The notes beneath the pieces were generated by a model. That model saw only the letters and a list, made by a program, of their open reading frames with translations, searched no databases and was not told where the DNA came from. This document shows, piece by piece, positions 13,600 through 25,130 of a stretch of 64,000 nucleotides of DNA. Numbering within the stretch: the stretch's first letter is position 1; every line of letters begins with the position of its first letter. The DNA lies in NCBI GenBank assembly GCA_009617715.1, contig VTFK01000067.1:62001-126000 (forward strand), read 5' to 3'. The translations under genes were made by a program, and so were the position numbers. The DNA comes from Plectrocnemia conspersa (Eukaryota > Arthropoda > Insecta > Trichoptera > Polycentropodidae).

Positions 13600-13870
13600 T
13601 AAAGAAAAGAAAAGTGAAGAAAAAACACAGTATAATTAAACGAAGAGGGAAAGAAGAAATCCTCGGCGATATTATTTACAATGCTTGTGAATGCGTTAAA
13701 AGGAGCTGCTCTCCCTGCCTATGTGATGAGGCTGTGAATTGTTAGAGCACTGGACCAAATAAAAATGTCTGAATATCACTACGCCATTTCACCCGACGTC
13801 GTTTCTGCCTCCCGGACGCTCTTCTGCTATTCTTCACAGTGCATTTGCCTGGCGACACAAAGTTTCATAA
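13600..13870. other. Complex-sequence island
   Basis: Higher GC and complexity (cctcggcgatatt, cacccgacgtcgtttctgcctcc, ctggcgacacaa) without a coding frame. It is a candidate conserved noncoding element by composition only. Confidence 0.3.
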
Positions 13871-14206
13871 ACTTTGATTGTGTTAAATATTTTTTTAATT
13901 AAACGTATCTTATTCTTATCCTTTTAATGGCTAAAAATTTATATACATATAATATATGACATTTTTTATAATAAATTAAACTAAACATTTTAGAAAATAT
14001 GTATAATTAAAAGTTACTTATTTCATTAATATATTATTACTTTAAGCAAATTTTTACAGATATATGATAAAATAAAAAAAGTTTTCTTAAAAATAAAATT
14101 CAAATGAATTTATCAAAAAATATACATATAATTGATGCGTTTATAACACCCAAATAATACATATAAGATATTTTAATTTTTAATAATATTACAATCTATA
14201 TTACAC

Positions 14207-14715
14207 GGCACCCCGACAAAGCCGCGCAGGACAATCCCGCGCCGACTAAGCCGCGCCGTCATAGCCGCCCAAAGTCAAAACAAAATTCATTTTATAACAT
14301 GGTTTTAATTTATTAATAATTACAAATATATATAGGAAAAGGGAGGCGTCTCGCTACCGCTCGCCCCGACTTTCACTGTAGAACCAAACAACCTAACCTT
14401 TTTTTAATTATATTGTATTGATTTATTTTCATTACGGTATATTTGGTAACTGTCCAGCATCATCCAATCTATGACTAACTGTTCAAAAAGCGAATCACTA
14501 GTTATAGAGCTGTCTACAAAACAAAATAATTAAAATTAAAAAAATCATTGTCTTTCATTTTATTAAATTTTATAATTTTGATTTGCGCGGAAATGTCGGC
14601 GCGGCTTTATCGTCGCGGCAAAGTCGGGGTTGTATTGCGCGGGATTGTCTTGCGCGGCTATGTCGGGGCAGCTTAGTCGGCGCGGAATTGTCCGGCGCGG
14701 CTTTGTCGGGTCCCC
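14207..14715. mobile_element. Complete 509-bp TIR transposon with GC-rich subterminal repeats
   Basis: The left end reads GGCACCCCGACAAAGCCGCGC-like and the right end, reverse-complemented, reads GGGGACCCGACAAAG. The arms stay similar for about 70 bases (left: gccgactaagccgcgccg; right: gccgactaagctgccccgac). Directly flanking both ends is the 9-bp duplication ATATTACAC (14198-14206 and 14716-14724). The arms are built of repeated 12-15-base units ending in GCCGCGC, and the right arm has more units than the left. The interior (14285-14580) is AT-rich and noncoding. It is therefore a non-autonomous DNA transposon. The TSD length suggests a Mutator-like, Merlin-like or hAT-like superfamily. I cannot decide which. 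Confidence 0.8.
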
Positions 14716-14724
14716 ATATTACAC

Positions 14725-15459
14725 ATAACATAAGGTTTACAATCAAGCAACTTATAATTAAAAAATTAAGGCTTAAATATAACATAAAATACAGTGATTT
14801 CTATTGCTAATTATTTAGTAATATTCTGTATATAATATAAAACAAAAATACGATTAATAATATGTATTCCTTTAACACCACTATATATTTTTTATTATTA
14901 AATATATGTATATTAATATATTTTTTTAAATACTGCTAAGGTATATGTAAATTTTGCATAAGAACGCATTCACGTTCCGAAAACGAATCCACCATCTAAC
15001 ATTTAGATAAAGATGCAACGTTGGCGTTACTGTGCACTTCTTGAACCTGCTAAGCTACAAAACTGGATACCAATAATAAATCACTAGATTTATATCTAAG
15101 AATAAGCACCCAACTGGACTTTTTCTAAGTGTATTTTTTTATAATAAATAATAATATCCCGAATAAAACTATTTAAAAAATACTAGTCTTATATTTTTGG
15201 TAATTTTATTATCTATATATTACATATTACATATTATTTAAATCATTATATATTTTGTTTATTAGGTGGTCAATTAAAATACCTTCAGTATAGAGGGAAG
15301 GAGAAGCCCAGCGTGCCTTATTTATCGAAAATATTTCGCCCTCACATACGGAAATAGTTTGTCGTGAATTATCGCATATATGTAACATAATTTGAGTATC
15401 GGTGGTTATAAGGAGTTGCTGACAATATAAATTCCTCTCGACTGGTGCCACTACAAAAT
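14725..15459. other. AT-rich intergenic DNA
   Basis: No supported feature. The open frame at 15227-15451 (minus) has mixed composition but matches no family I recognise. Confidence 0.45.
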
Positions 15460-15715
15460 TATCAACCGGTAGTGAATATGCAAGTGAAAGCCGTCTCTGG
15501 AGAACGAGACGAACGATGAAAAATTAACGAGTGCGAATGCGATAACGCAATCACCTGCGAAAAATAAACAGGACACTCTCTGATTTTTATCATCTTTATA
15601 TTTTATTTTTCCTTCTCTTCTCCTGCTTCATTTTTTTATATTCACATTCACGCTGAGCGTTTTCATAGGAGCATTTGAGCCGAGATAAAAAAAGCTCTGG
15701 CGCCTGGTTACGATT
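15460..15715. other. Complex-sequence island
   Basis: Mixed-composition patch (gaaagccgtctctggagaacg, cacgctgagcg, ctctggcgcctggttacg) in AT-rich DNA. Noncoding; a regulatory role is possible but unproven. Confidence 0.25.
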
Positions 15716-17690
15716 TTAAAACCCACATTGATATACATTTCTTATTATGTGATGTAATACTGTATATAATAAATTAAATTTATATTTATAGTAATTAAGA
15801 AATTTAATATTAATTTTCCACTAGCATATTTAATAATGTATAATAAAGTTTTAACAATTCGACATTTTAAATATTAAAATATGTTCTATCATCTATACTT
15901 ATTTTTAAACGTAATACTTATATAATTGGAATACTTACTTATTTTTTTATTTAATGAAAATTATCACTAATTGCTAGTTAAAATTTTTAGTTTACATATT
16001 TTATATAGTATACCAAGTAATATTATTGGTTGTTTGAATATTTTTCCATAATTAAAACAAACTCTCAGAAACATGAATAGTATATATAATTTTACCAAAT
16101 CCACTACATAGTATTTAAAAATAATTTAATGTATATGATGTATATATATTTTTTATAAAAAAAAATATTGAAAGCATATCATAACTCAAAGATGATTTAA
16201 CAATATTTTTGCTATTATTATTTTTGTACAACGAAATATATAATTTTTAACTGTAATTTCATCAATATTATTATATAAAAAGGCGAATCGAGTAATAAAA
16301 AATATATAATAAGTAATCGCCCGTTAGGGATTTACCTAATATAATATGGTGATTATAAAGCAATCAATCATTGGCCAATATCCAAATTCAAGGTAATAAA
16401 TCCAGCTTAACGCTGTCTCTAATAAATGTTATAATATATATAACAGATGTGATAAGTGAGTATATTTATTAAATACTATTATTGCATATATATTATTTGT
16501 AAATAAATATTTCAGTAAACATTTTAATGGTTTTATTGTGACGTTCTTACAATACATGTTTACGCAAGTTGTTAATATTTATTTTTGATTAAATTCTTAT
16601 TATAGTATTGTATATAAATTTAATAAATAATTTATTATAAATCTGTTTTTTTTTTATTACGATTTTTAATTTTTAAGAAATATGTAAGAAAATTAATTTC
16701 TGTTTATTTTAAAATTAACGTATAAACTATAAATAATTTAAAACAAAATCACAAATAATTTTGACCAATATTAATTAATTATCAAAATTAAAATTATAAT
16801 TAATTTATAAAAACAATATTTTTAATACTACTTAAATGTATTTAAATAAATTATACATTAATTATGTTTTTATTTTAATTGGAAAAATACTACAATTTTA
16901 ATGGTCAAAGTACTATCAACCAGATATAATAGGTCAGTTTATTTAAAGTGTTGAGTATCTGTTTTTTTAAATTGCCCACGTCGAGTTTGAGTAAAACTTT
17001 GCAATAGTTTGAGTAAAACTTTTGGAATTATTTTTATTAGGATTTATCGGGTAAGCTAAATACCGACATAGTGAACAAACAATACATAAATCAGTGAATT
17101 TATTATTGGTATTGATCTAAAATGTCTTCTTATAAAGCAAAATTCGTGATATTCATGACAATTTACATTTGAACCGATCTCATCCTTCAAAGTATATATT
17201 CACAATGACAGCTTCATTTCATACAAATTCATGAGAAATATCTTATCAAATAGAGTTTTAAACTTTTATTACATTCTACTAACATTTTATGTCGGCTAGG
17301 AATTCTCGAATCGGAAACTAATGTTTTTTTTAAATATATAATATTTTATATGCGATAGAACTTACAAAAATATTTTTCTGATAACTTTCATTAAATAAAT
17401 TAGTTGAAAATTTTTTGTTAATTATGCAGTGAAAATGAATATAATTTAAAAAAAACATGATTTCCGTGCAAAAATAGTTTTGATATTTTTTACAACTTTA
17501 TAAAATAATTATTATAAATATTTTTTTATTGTTTTTAAAATAAGTTTTCTTAGGACAATTGGAGAAATATGTTATTGTTTGCTATCTGGCTTAAAACACA
17601 CGTTTATTTTTAATTTAAATTACATATGTTTGTAAGTCATTGTTTCTTTAAATAGTATTTATGTACTTTGTATTAAGTGATTTGTTGGAT
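15716..17690. other. AT-rich intergenic DNA with a 17-bp direct repeat
   Basis: Mostly featureless AT-rich sequence. AGTTTGAGTAAAACTTT occurs twice, at 16984-17000 and 17006-17022. A small mixed patch lies at 16318-16420. Confidence 0.5.
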
Positions 17691-18720
17691 ATGTATAAAT
17701 ATGATTTTACTAACAATTTCAGTATAAACATATTTAAATACATTTTCAATGATAAATACAATATATGTATGTTTATATTTGCAAAAATTATAAGATACTC
17801 TAAAATGTATGTGAAACTCAATTTGACACATTGCAAAACTTCCATTCGATGTTCAAACTCAAACCTCACCTCGAACTAACTATAGTTTTCATTGGATCAG
17901 GTTAGGTTTGATTAATTCGTTTGTATTAAATTTGGATTTAAACAGCAAATGGGAATTTCACAACTGGCAAATTAAGTTTCATAGACATTTTAGAGCAGCA
18001 TATAATTTTACCAGCGCCTATCAGTTAATTTATATTTTCGCTGATAAAAATATATATAAACAAGTAAAAATGTATTTAGATATGATTTTACTAAAACACT
18101 AGTGAACATATTAATTCACTGGTAATACAATTTCACTGTAACACTGTTACAATAAACTGGACTTAGGAAAATTTTCAAAAGGGCAGAGAATTTTATGGGT
18201 GTATTTATTAAATGTGTTTTTTAGTGAAGTTATATTTTGACTAGTATACATATAATTTAAATTACTAGACCAGTTAAAATGTTTCAAAATATTATTTATT
18301 AGTTTCACTGATGAATATAAGTGAAAATGTATTTATTCACTGCCCAAAATATCCGGTACACAAACGTTCGGAACAATTTTACCTACGACAATTTTTTTAA
18401 AAGAAATTCGTTAAAGACATACAGGATTTAACAATTGTTAATTAAAGACACTTATGTCATTTTTTATCAACAAATAAGTTCAATTCTGATAGTTAGTTTA
18501 GACTTTTATTAGTTTATAAAGGTGCGCAAATGGACGTTTTACAACCGTCTTATAACGATTGAGAGCAGTATATTAATAATTTGCACGTATAATATAAATT
18601 ATATTTTCACTAGTTGAAATATACATCGACGGAAGAATAGGTATTCTGATATGATTTTACTAAAATCATAATAAAAACAGAATTTTACTAGTAATAAACA
18701 TTCACTTTAACATATGCATA
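17691..18720 (+). repeat. Region with a recurring GATATGATTTTACTAAAA module
   Basis: The 18-mer GATATGATTTTACTAAAA is exact at 18079-18096 and 18648-18665, and a near copy (AATATGATTTTACTAACA) lies near 17699. Nearby words such as CACTAGTGAACAT, ATTCACTGG and GTGAAAATGTATTTATTCACT also recur. The block looks like diverged copies of one AT-rich element of unknown class. Confidence 0.4.
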
Positions 18721-19319
18721 CAATAACTAAAGGGAAGAGATCAACAACCCTACTCTCACGACTCTGGATGATTTATAGTAAAAATGAAATCCTTGTTTTT
18801 ATATTTTAAATATTATAACTGTTTTATATTATTTTTTTTTTTTGGTTACGAAGAGAATTTATAACTGCTCAAATCAAGACGAATTTTAGCTAGCGATTTT
18901 TTTTTTGGTATGCGTTTTATTAAGGCCGCGAATTATTCTTGCTTATTATAAAGCTTCTATAATCCATTAGGAGAAAATTTGTATAAACTAACTGTATTGC
19001 ACGATTACAGGTAGTCTCAAAATTTTATTTAAATTAAATAAATTTAAAAAAAGTATCTCGAAATATTTTTTAAAAGATCTTACTTTTTAAAAAATATTCA
19101 TCATTTTAAAAAAAAATCAATGAAAATTATTTACAAATGTCTACAACTACTTTGACATATTAAATTGTTTACTATTATTTATTCTAATAGCTAAAGTTTT
19201 GAGTATTATTATATTTTTTAAAACAGCTGTGAGTTTTTAAAATGATACTCAAGGAATAGATGATTCACAGCTCTCACAATATACAACGTAGTTTATCATT
19301 TATATTTTACGACGATTTT
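18721..19319. other. AT-rich intergenic DNA
   Basis: No supported feature. Confidence 0.5.
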
Positions 19320-19560
19320 TTAACGAAGGTAATCAATCGCAACGCCGGTTGCAGCCACGGCGCAAGTGTTTAAATCAAATGCGGCCATATCCGTATATAC
19401 TATAGTGATAGCGCATCTCGCTCAGATTTCGCAGAGAAGCGGGAGTCTGAGCGTATCTCGGCTCAGTACCACAGGCTACGCCGAGCCGACTACGCGCTAC
19501 GCCCCGTAGCTCTCGCGGCGCTAACTTTCGGAATCGTCTCGGAAAACTCGCAAAAGTACA
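19320..19560. promoter_or_regulatory. CpG-dense island about 1 kb upstream of the Beat promoter
   Basis: Among the most CpG-rich DNA in the window. It holds a perfect 8-bp inverted repeat CGCTCAGA (19419-19426) / TCTGAGCG (19446-19453), a 6-bp hairpin GCTACG-CCC-CGTAGC, and two related words GCATCTCGCTCAG and GTATCTCGGCTCAG. It could be an upstream regulatory element or the end of an old GC-rich transposon. It has no open frame of note. Confidence 0.35.
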
Positions 19561-20540
19561 TTCGGATGTGTTTTTTTTTTATTTTTAGGTCTTATAAACT
19601 TTCACGCATTTTTTATTTTAAAATTCGGTTAATAAATTAAAAACATAAATGTAAGGAATATCTTACTTAACCCTTTGACTGATATATGTAGACAAGAGAC
19701 GTTAATCTATCTGTAAATTATATAAAAAATATAATTTATATATTAATATTAATTAAACAAATTATATATGATATGTAAATTTAGTGTAAGAGAAATGAAA
19801 GGATAAAACCATCATTTTTCATATATTTTTTACTTTACAAATAATACATATCATTAATTTATATTAACATAACCTAACCTAATTTTTTCTTTAATTTGAT
19901 ATGCATCAATAGATGTTAAATTACTTAAAAAATCATATTTAGTAATAAAAAGATTAATATAAATATTTTCAAAAAAATAACAATAATTTGTGAAATATTA
20001 GATAACATCTTAATTTATTGTACCTATTTTACATATGATATAAATATAATCTGATATATGTATGTACATGATGGCCCAAATACTGTATTGTATATTAAAG
20101 TGATATCTATTAATGTGAGATTTTAATACCATAAAACTATTTTAAAATTTAACTCTTATAGTTAATGAGAAGTTTATTGTATTTTTATTTTTTATTAGCT
20201 ACCATGCTTATTAACATTTCCTTTTACCGATATAAAAATAATGATAAAAATAACTTTTTATATTGTATTTTAAAAATCAGATTTTTCTTAAATATAATAT
20301 ATATAAATAATCAATAAAAAGTATGATATTGGATATAAAATAGTATATTATCGCTTAGAAAAGATAAAAATATATATTTAAACTGTAAAACATTTGTATA
20401 GTTACCTATTATATACATATATATTATTAGACAGAGTATTATTTATTTGTGATGTTTGATGTTTGATGTTTGAATACTAGATATTTTTAATTTATAATAA
20501 AACAGCTTAATTGATGTTAAAAAATCTTATAACATTCATA
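19561..20540. other. AT-rich DNA upstream of the Beat promoter
   Basis: No supported element. GATGTTT is repeated in tandem three times near 20452-20472. Confidence 0.45.
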
Positions 20541-20544
20541 ATAG

Positions 20545-20554
20545 TATATAAAAG
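20545..20554 (+). promoter_or_regulatory. TATA box of the Beat-family gene
   Basis: TATATAAAAG, followed by a GGAGCGAGCG patch, lies 181 bases upstream of the proposed ATG. Transcription would then start near 20575, giving a leader of about 150 nt. I see no consensus insect initiator at that point, so the assignment rests on the TATA match and its position. TATA-like strings are common in such AT-rich DNA. Confidence 0.4.
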
Positions 20555-20620
20555 GAGCGAGCGAAATTGAACTTAAACCGGCAATTAATTCTCCTATTTG
20601 AACTTTTTTCTTCATTCGAA

Positions 20621-20674
20621 ATGAAACCATTCACCTGTGAAAATTATCAAACGAACCATTTGCTTTTGAAGTAA
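20621..20674 (+). other. Upstream ORF (17 codons) plus an overlapping ATG-TGA
   Basis: In the predicted leader, an ATG at 20621 opens a 17-codon frame ending in TAA at 20672-20674. The next ATG (20674-20676) overlaps that stop and is followed at once by TGA (20677-20679), a minimal start-stop element. Both precede the main ATG at 20726. If the leader is transcribed as drawn, they would be expected to lower translation of the Beat protein. Confidence 0.35.
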
Positions 20675-20725
20675 TGTGAACGAAATAATTTTTTAACGAA
20701 GAAAAATTAAATAAATAAGTATAAA

Positions 20726-20798
20726 ATGTCGAAAATGTTCCAAGGATTTAAGTCCGATCGGATAGTCTTCACTGCAATCTTGCTGCTATTCTACAACG
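20726..20798 (+). CDS. Beat-family Ig protein, coding exon 1 (signal peptide)
   Basis: The exon encodes 24 codons plus one base. It starts at an ATG in good insect context (ATAAAATG) and ends at a strong donor, G|GTGAGT. Residues 1-12 are polar and basic (Lys3, Lys9, Arg12), and 13-23 are a hydrophobic run (IVFTAILLLFY), as in a signal peptide; cleavage probably falls just inside exon 2. The phase-1 donor joins the exon 2 acceptor in frame (G|AA gives Glu25). Beat proteins are secreted or membrane-anchored, so a leader exon before a very long intron is expected. The link to exon 2 is inferred from phase, strand and order. No transcript evidence is available here. Confidence 0.65.
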
Positions 20799-21605
20799 GT
20801 GAGTAATAGCACTAATTTTCGTTTAATATCAATCAATCAATCAACATCAGCCCTTGTATTTGCGACCCGGAAAACACTGTAATCAAGGAAAGCCTTTAAC
20901 ACCCATCCCAAAAGCCATTTTCCAAAAGACCACTCTCTTCAATAAACATTACTTTTCCCTATCCCGAATCTACAATTGACGCGTCCGTATTTACGCAGCT
21001 TTCGAATAATTTAACCTTTCTGAATGCGCATTAACGATAGGTTTGATAGTATATTTTCCTTTTCTTTATAAATATGTATTTATTTTCTTAATAAAATATA
21101 CAAAAAATACATCTTATTAAAACGTGTAGTGACATTATAATCAATACTGTCACTTAAAAATGTATGCGTGTAAGTAAGTTAAGCATTTAACGTCAATATT
21201 ATTATGCTACATTAAAGCTAAGTAGCGAATAAAATAAAAAAAATAACGATTCACTTAACCAATATCATACCAGGGTTCCATTCGTATACATTAGAGGTCT
21301 CTCCTAAAATTTGAATGTGTACTTTAAGATCCTTTGCGGACCGCAATGCGATAAAAAGAAAGTATTTCTAACGCAGGCGGATTGAGCTTAGACATATTCA
21401 TGATAATCGGCTCACTTGTATTTGTATTAGTAATCGTTTTAGAATCGTATACAGTAATTTTAATTTTAATCTTTTTAATTCAAGGAATAATTTTAAGCAA
21501 AATAAAAATAAATGCGCAATGGTAAAATGATTTTAAACAACATAATGATGATATTTTATAAATATTTACATTTTCACACAGATAAAATTATGTAAAATTG
21601 TACTG

Positions 21606-21887
21606 CTAGCCAGCTCTTCTTATTATAGACCATACTATGTTGAACCTGCGCTTAAACAATAACAATTTTAATAACTGTTCCAATATATAAGTTATTAACT
21701 GTTGCAATTGCTCATTTTTAGACATCACATTATTAAGAAGAACATAACCATAGCTATTTAAACTGTAACTAATGCAATTTGGTCCATTACATTGTTTACT
21801 CCAGATCTTTTGCAACTCTCTGTATAAGTCTTTCATGACAGATTGCGATTTTGAGAGTAGTAGTATGTATAGTATATTTAGGGTCAT
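21606..21887 (-). CDS. Unassigned 93-codon open frame inside intron 1
   Basis: This frame runs from ATG to TAG and its translation is more protein-like than other short frames here. It is not dominated by Phe/Tyr/Asn, carries CNGPNC and a Leu/Gln-rich helical segment (NEQLQQLITYILEQLL), and ends in a basic tail (RRAG). I recognise no domain. It could be the end of a worn transposon or retrocopy gene, or a chance frame. There is no nearby promoter or poly(A) tract that supports it as a gene. It is opposite in strand to the host gene. Confidence 0.25.
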   Translation of the reverse strand: MTLNILYILLLSKSQSVMKDLYRELQKIWSKQCNGPNCISYSLNSYGYVLLNNVMSKNEQLQQLITYILEQLLKLLLFKRRFNIVWSIIRRAG

Positions 21888-22504
21888 TTTTGTCTATTTT
21901 TTTAGTGTTTCTTAAACCAATTTATTTGAATTAACTTCTTCCATATTTCTGATAGCTACATATTTTTTTCAAAAAAATTATTAGATAAAATCTGATCTAG
22001 TAAAATGTATCTATTGAGATAGCTGCAAGTCTTTAAGCAATAGCTTTTAACTATGATATTCTTTGATAGTCCGAACTAAATGGTACAGGCACTGAAACGT
22101 CCCAGCCAAGTTAAATCATTTCTATGGGCCTACATATAAAAGTATGGTCTGTTATAGTGGCGAAACACAGTGCTGTTTTTACTCATTTTTAGATTTATTT
22201 TTGAGTTTGTTAATTGTGTATGGAATAACTTGAGAAACGTTCTTAAAATTAATTCACTTTTCATTACCCGTGAGTAGTTTGTAAAGATTAATTTTCATTA
22301 CATACATTGCATTAAATTTATATCGTTCAATTGAAGTATTTTCGAGATGTCAAGCTGTCTTAAATGTCTCGAAATAGTTAATAGTGTCAGTTTTGTTTAG
22401 TACGCGTCTATTTTCACGTGTCACTAGTAATTATGTCTTTGCTGACAGAACGTCTGACGCAAGATGCATCTTCGATATTGTACTGAATAAATATAAATAT
22501 ATAA

Positions 22505-22542
22505 GTATAAATATAGCGCCTAAATAGGCGCTATATTTATAC
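22505..22542. repeat. Perfect 18-bp inverted repeat with a 2-base spacer
   Basis: GTATAAATATAGCGCCTA (22505-22522) and TAGGCGCTATATTTATAC (22525-22542) are exact reverse complements separated by AA. The base of the hairpin is AT-rich and the apex is GC-rich. It lies just before a family A copy. No flanking duplication was found. Confidence 0.9.
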
Positions 22543-22599
22543 GTACAATTACAAGTAGATACGCACGTGTTGTAACTGTAGCTCTGAATTTTGCATTTT

Positions 22600-22845
22600 A
22601 GCTGGATTAAAGTTGACGTGAAGTGGGAGACGTAGGCTTTCTCGGTCTGTGACCAGTATCACTAACAAGTCGAGAGTATCAGATGTATCAACTTATATAC
22701 GCTTGGTTGAAATAAAAGAGGTTTCTTTGCTTTGGCTCCTCTAGACGCTTACATGCCATGCCAATTCAAGGTCTTGGTTTATTGCGCTTTTAACTTGCGT
22801 ATGGGCGACAAGTACTTTTTCACGGTCGATGCATATTTGCATTTT
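22600..22845 (+). repeat. Dispersed repeat family A, copy with 3' module
   Basis: It includes CTTATATACGCTTGG near 22693, TTATTGCGCTTTTAACTTGCG near 22779 and CACGGTCGATGCATATTTGC near 22821-22840. The same words occur in the same order at 11575-12172 and 33663-34265. The 5' module is only weakly recognisable (ggctttctcggtctgtgacc). Confidence 0.6.
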
Positions 22846-24239
22846 AGCAATAAATGCTTTTTACCCACAATATAAAAATGTATTTACAATATCCGCTTCA
22901 CATATATTACATTTTTTTACTAATCTGTGACATGCTTAAAATTTTACGAAAACGATAGGGCTCATTGATCATATCAAATTGTATTGCAATTAAAATTGTA
23001 CAGATATTTTAGTTGAAAATATGACCAATTAAACTGTTTTTTGTGGCTTTATGCCAAACAGTCACATCAATAGACTTAAAGTGATTTTGTCTTTTTACGA
23101 AAAAACTTAATCAATATGTAGAAAAAAAAACACTACTATTTTATTATTAAGCATTTACAAAATTGTACCCTTTAAAAGTTTGATAAAATATTAATAATAT
23201 ATAGTACTAATATATGACATGTACTATATCAAAAAAAAAAAATATGCATTTAGCTTGAATTGAGTTATAAACAAAAATATTTCTTATTTTTTTTTGCTTA
23301 AAATTAAATTGTAACTTAAAAATGCTATATTTTCTATTCTAATTACATAAAATTGGTTCTTTTTTATTTATGTTAAACATTTTTTTTTTATATTTTGGTA
23401 CGTTTATTAAAAAAAATCATTTTACAATCAGTTGGATCACACATACTAGAGCATTGAAAATGTAAATGAAAATAATATCACTAAATGAAAAGAGAATTAA
23501 TACGTTAAAATAACAGTTAAATAGTAGTAAGCTTAAACCAAAATAATTTATATCACATCGTATCTTCTCACTTTTTGGTCAGCGACAATAACGATAAGCA
23601 ATAAATTATCATTTGACCCACTTCACACAAACAAAATAGAATAATATAACAACATTCTCAAATATTTCAATAATTTGATTTTTAATTTGAAATGAAATAG
23701 ATCATCAAAATACATTTTTATATAATTACCAAAAACAATTTTATTCAATACCTGCTTATACAATAGATATGAATGTATATGTCTTAACAGGACATTTTAG
23801 ATATCACAAGCACTACATTAAAAAGAAAATTTTAATAACAATTTAATTAAAGAAAATGAGCTAATTCAGTAGATTCTCTAGTTTAGATTTATAATTAAAG
23901 TTGTTTTTCATTTTTAGCATTATTCATAATGTTAAGAGTAAATTGTATGGGTTATTTAAACATGTTTTTTTAGAATACTTGTAAATATAATAATTAACAT
24001 AATTTTTTGCTGTCAGTAGTTAAACTATATTTTAAAAAAATGTTTTAAATATATGACTATATATTCAGTGGACCTTTGTAACTGAATGCGGAAATCATTA
24101 TTTTTTAATACCACCGGATTAGTGGTAATTTAACTCATTTTTTCAAAAGATAAAGTACAAAACCCACAATTTATTAATTCGGGTTAGGTATGAAATATTT
24201 AGCTCTGACCCACATATATTAATTAAACTTATTAGTTAA

Positions 24240-24345
24240 TCGCGAATCTTGGCGCGGAGCATTATACATAACTCGCGCGTCCGTGTCTGGGGGGAGCAAA
24301 TAAATTGAGTCCCGCTATTTTATGATCGCACCATGGATTCAACCT
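24240..24345. other. Short GC-rich island
   Basis: Contains ggcgcggagc, actcgcgcgtccgtgtc and a G run. Noncoding. Unclassified. Confidence 0.25.
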
Positions 24346-24759
24346 CCGTAATAAAATATTCATATTTTCAAAAACTTCGTCAGCAACCGAAAGGTTTGAT
24401 TTATATTTAAAGTTAAAGCAGTTAAAGTTCGTTGTTTGATTAACACACTTAAATGAAAAATAGTCTGGGAGAAATTCACGTTCAGGGAGAAACTTTATAT
24501 TAAATAATATACACAGGGAAGCATTTCAAGAATTTTTTCAGAGTGCAAGCAAACCATGTAGAAGATGTTAGTTAAAGTTAATTTTTTTTGCATAATCATA
24601 ATGTTGATAAACAATAGATAATACTAGTTATAACGCAGTTCTTAGATGTTTGACCATATATAACATACATATATAGTATAGATAAACTTTCACCACCTCT
24701 TGTCACCTCTTGTAGATATATATATTTTAAAGTAAAAATAGAACACATCTTTAGTAATT

Positions 24760-25130
24760 AACTCAAATATGAAACAATTTGCAACTCTCCAGTTTTTGCC
24801 AATTAATCTTGCCAATTTGCCCAAAATACTACAGCTGTGAAATGAAAAATGTCCATCGCTCTCGTTCGCTACCATTCCATTCACCGTTGGAATTTATTTG
24901 CGAAATGTCTCACGATAAACAATGCCGTCTGCTAATTGCGTGTTTATACGGACCGATTGCCACGTTAACTCTAGGTAACGAGTTGAACACTTTGCTCACA
25001 AGTCTCATTTGCACTCCAACTCCAAAGTGTGTTGTGTCACTAAACATTTTCAGTAGTCGACATCTGTTGCGGCAGTGTTGTGCCGATTTATACAATAAAC
25101 ACGCCTAAACTTTCACGCGACGTTTATTTG
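24760..25130. promoter_or_regulatory. Candidate intronic regulatory island
   Basis: About 370 bases of balanced composition with CAGCTG (E-box) near 24832, ATTTGCGAAA and AATTGCG-type words. A 109-codon open frame crosses it (24779-25108), but its Cys/Leu-rich translation resembles nothing I know and both strands are open. I favour a noncoding conserved-type element over a gene. Evidence is compositional. Confidence 0.3.

Noticed and set aside
14570..14810. Two opposite 70-75-codon Arg/Ala-rich frames
   Set aside because: They fall in the GC-rich subterminal repeats of the TIR transposon and reflect the repeated units.
19865..19885. AACCTAACCTAA and similar strings as telomeric (TTAGG)n repeats
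   Set aside because: Only one or two units at 14389, 17900, 19869 and 36866. Such words are common in insect DNA and no array exists.
24779..25108. 109-codon + strand open frame as a gene
   Set aside because: No recognisable domain, the opposite strand is also open, and there is no promoter or splice context. Better explained as chance in a complex noncoding island.
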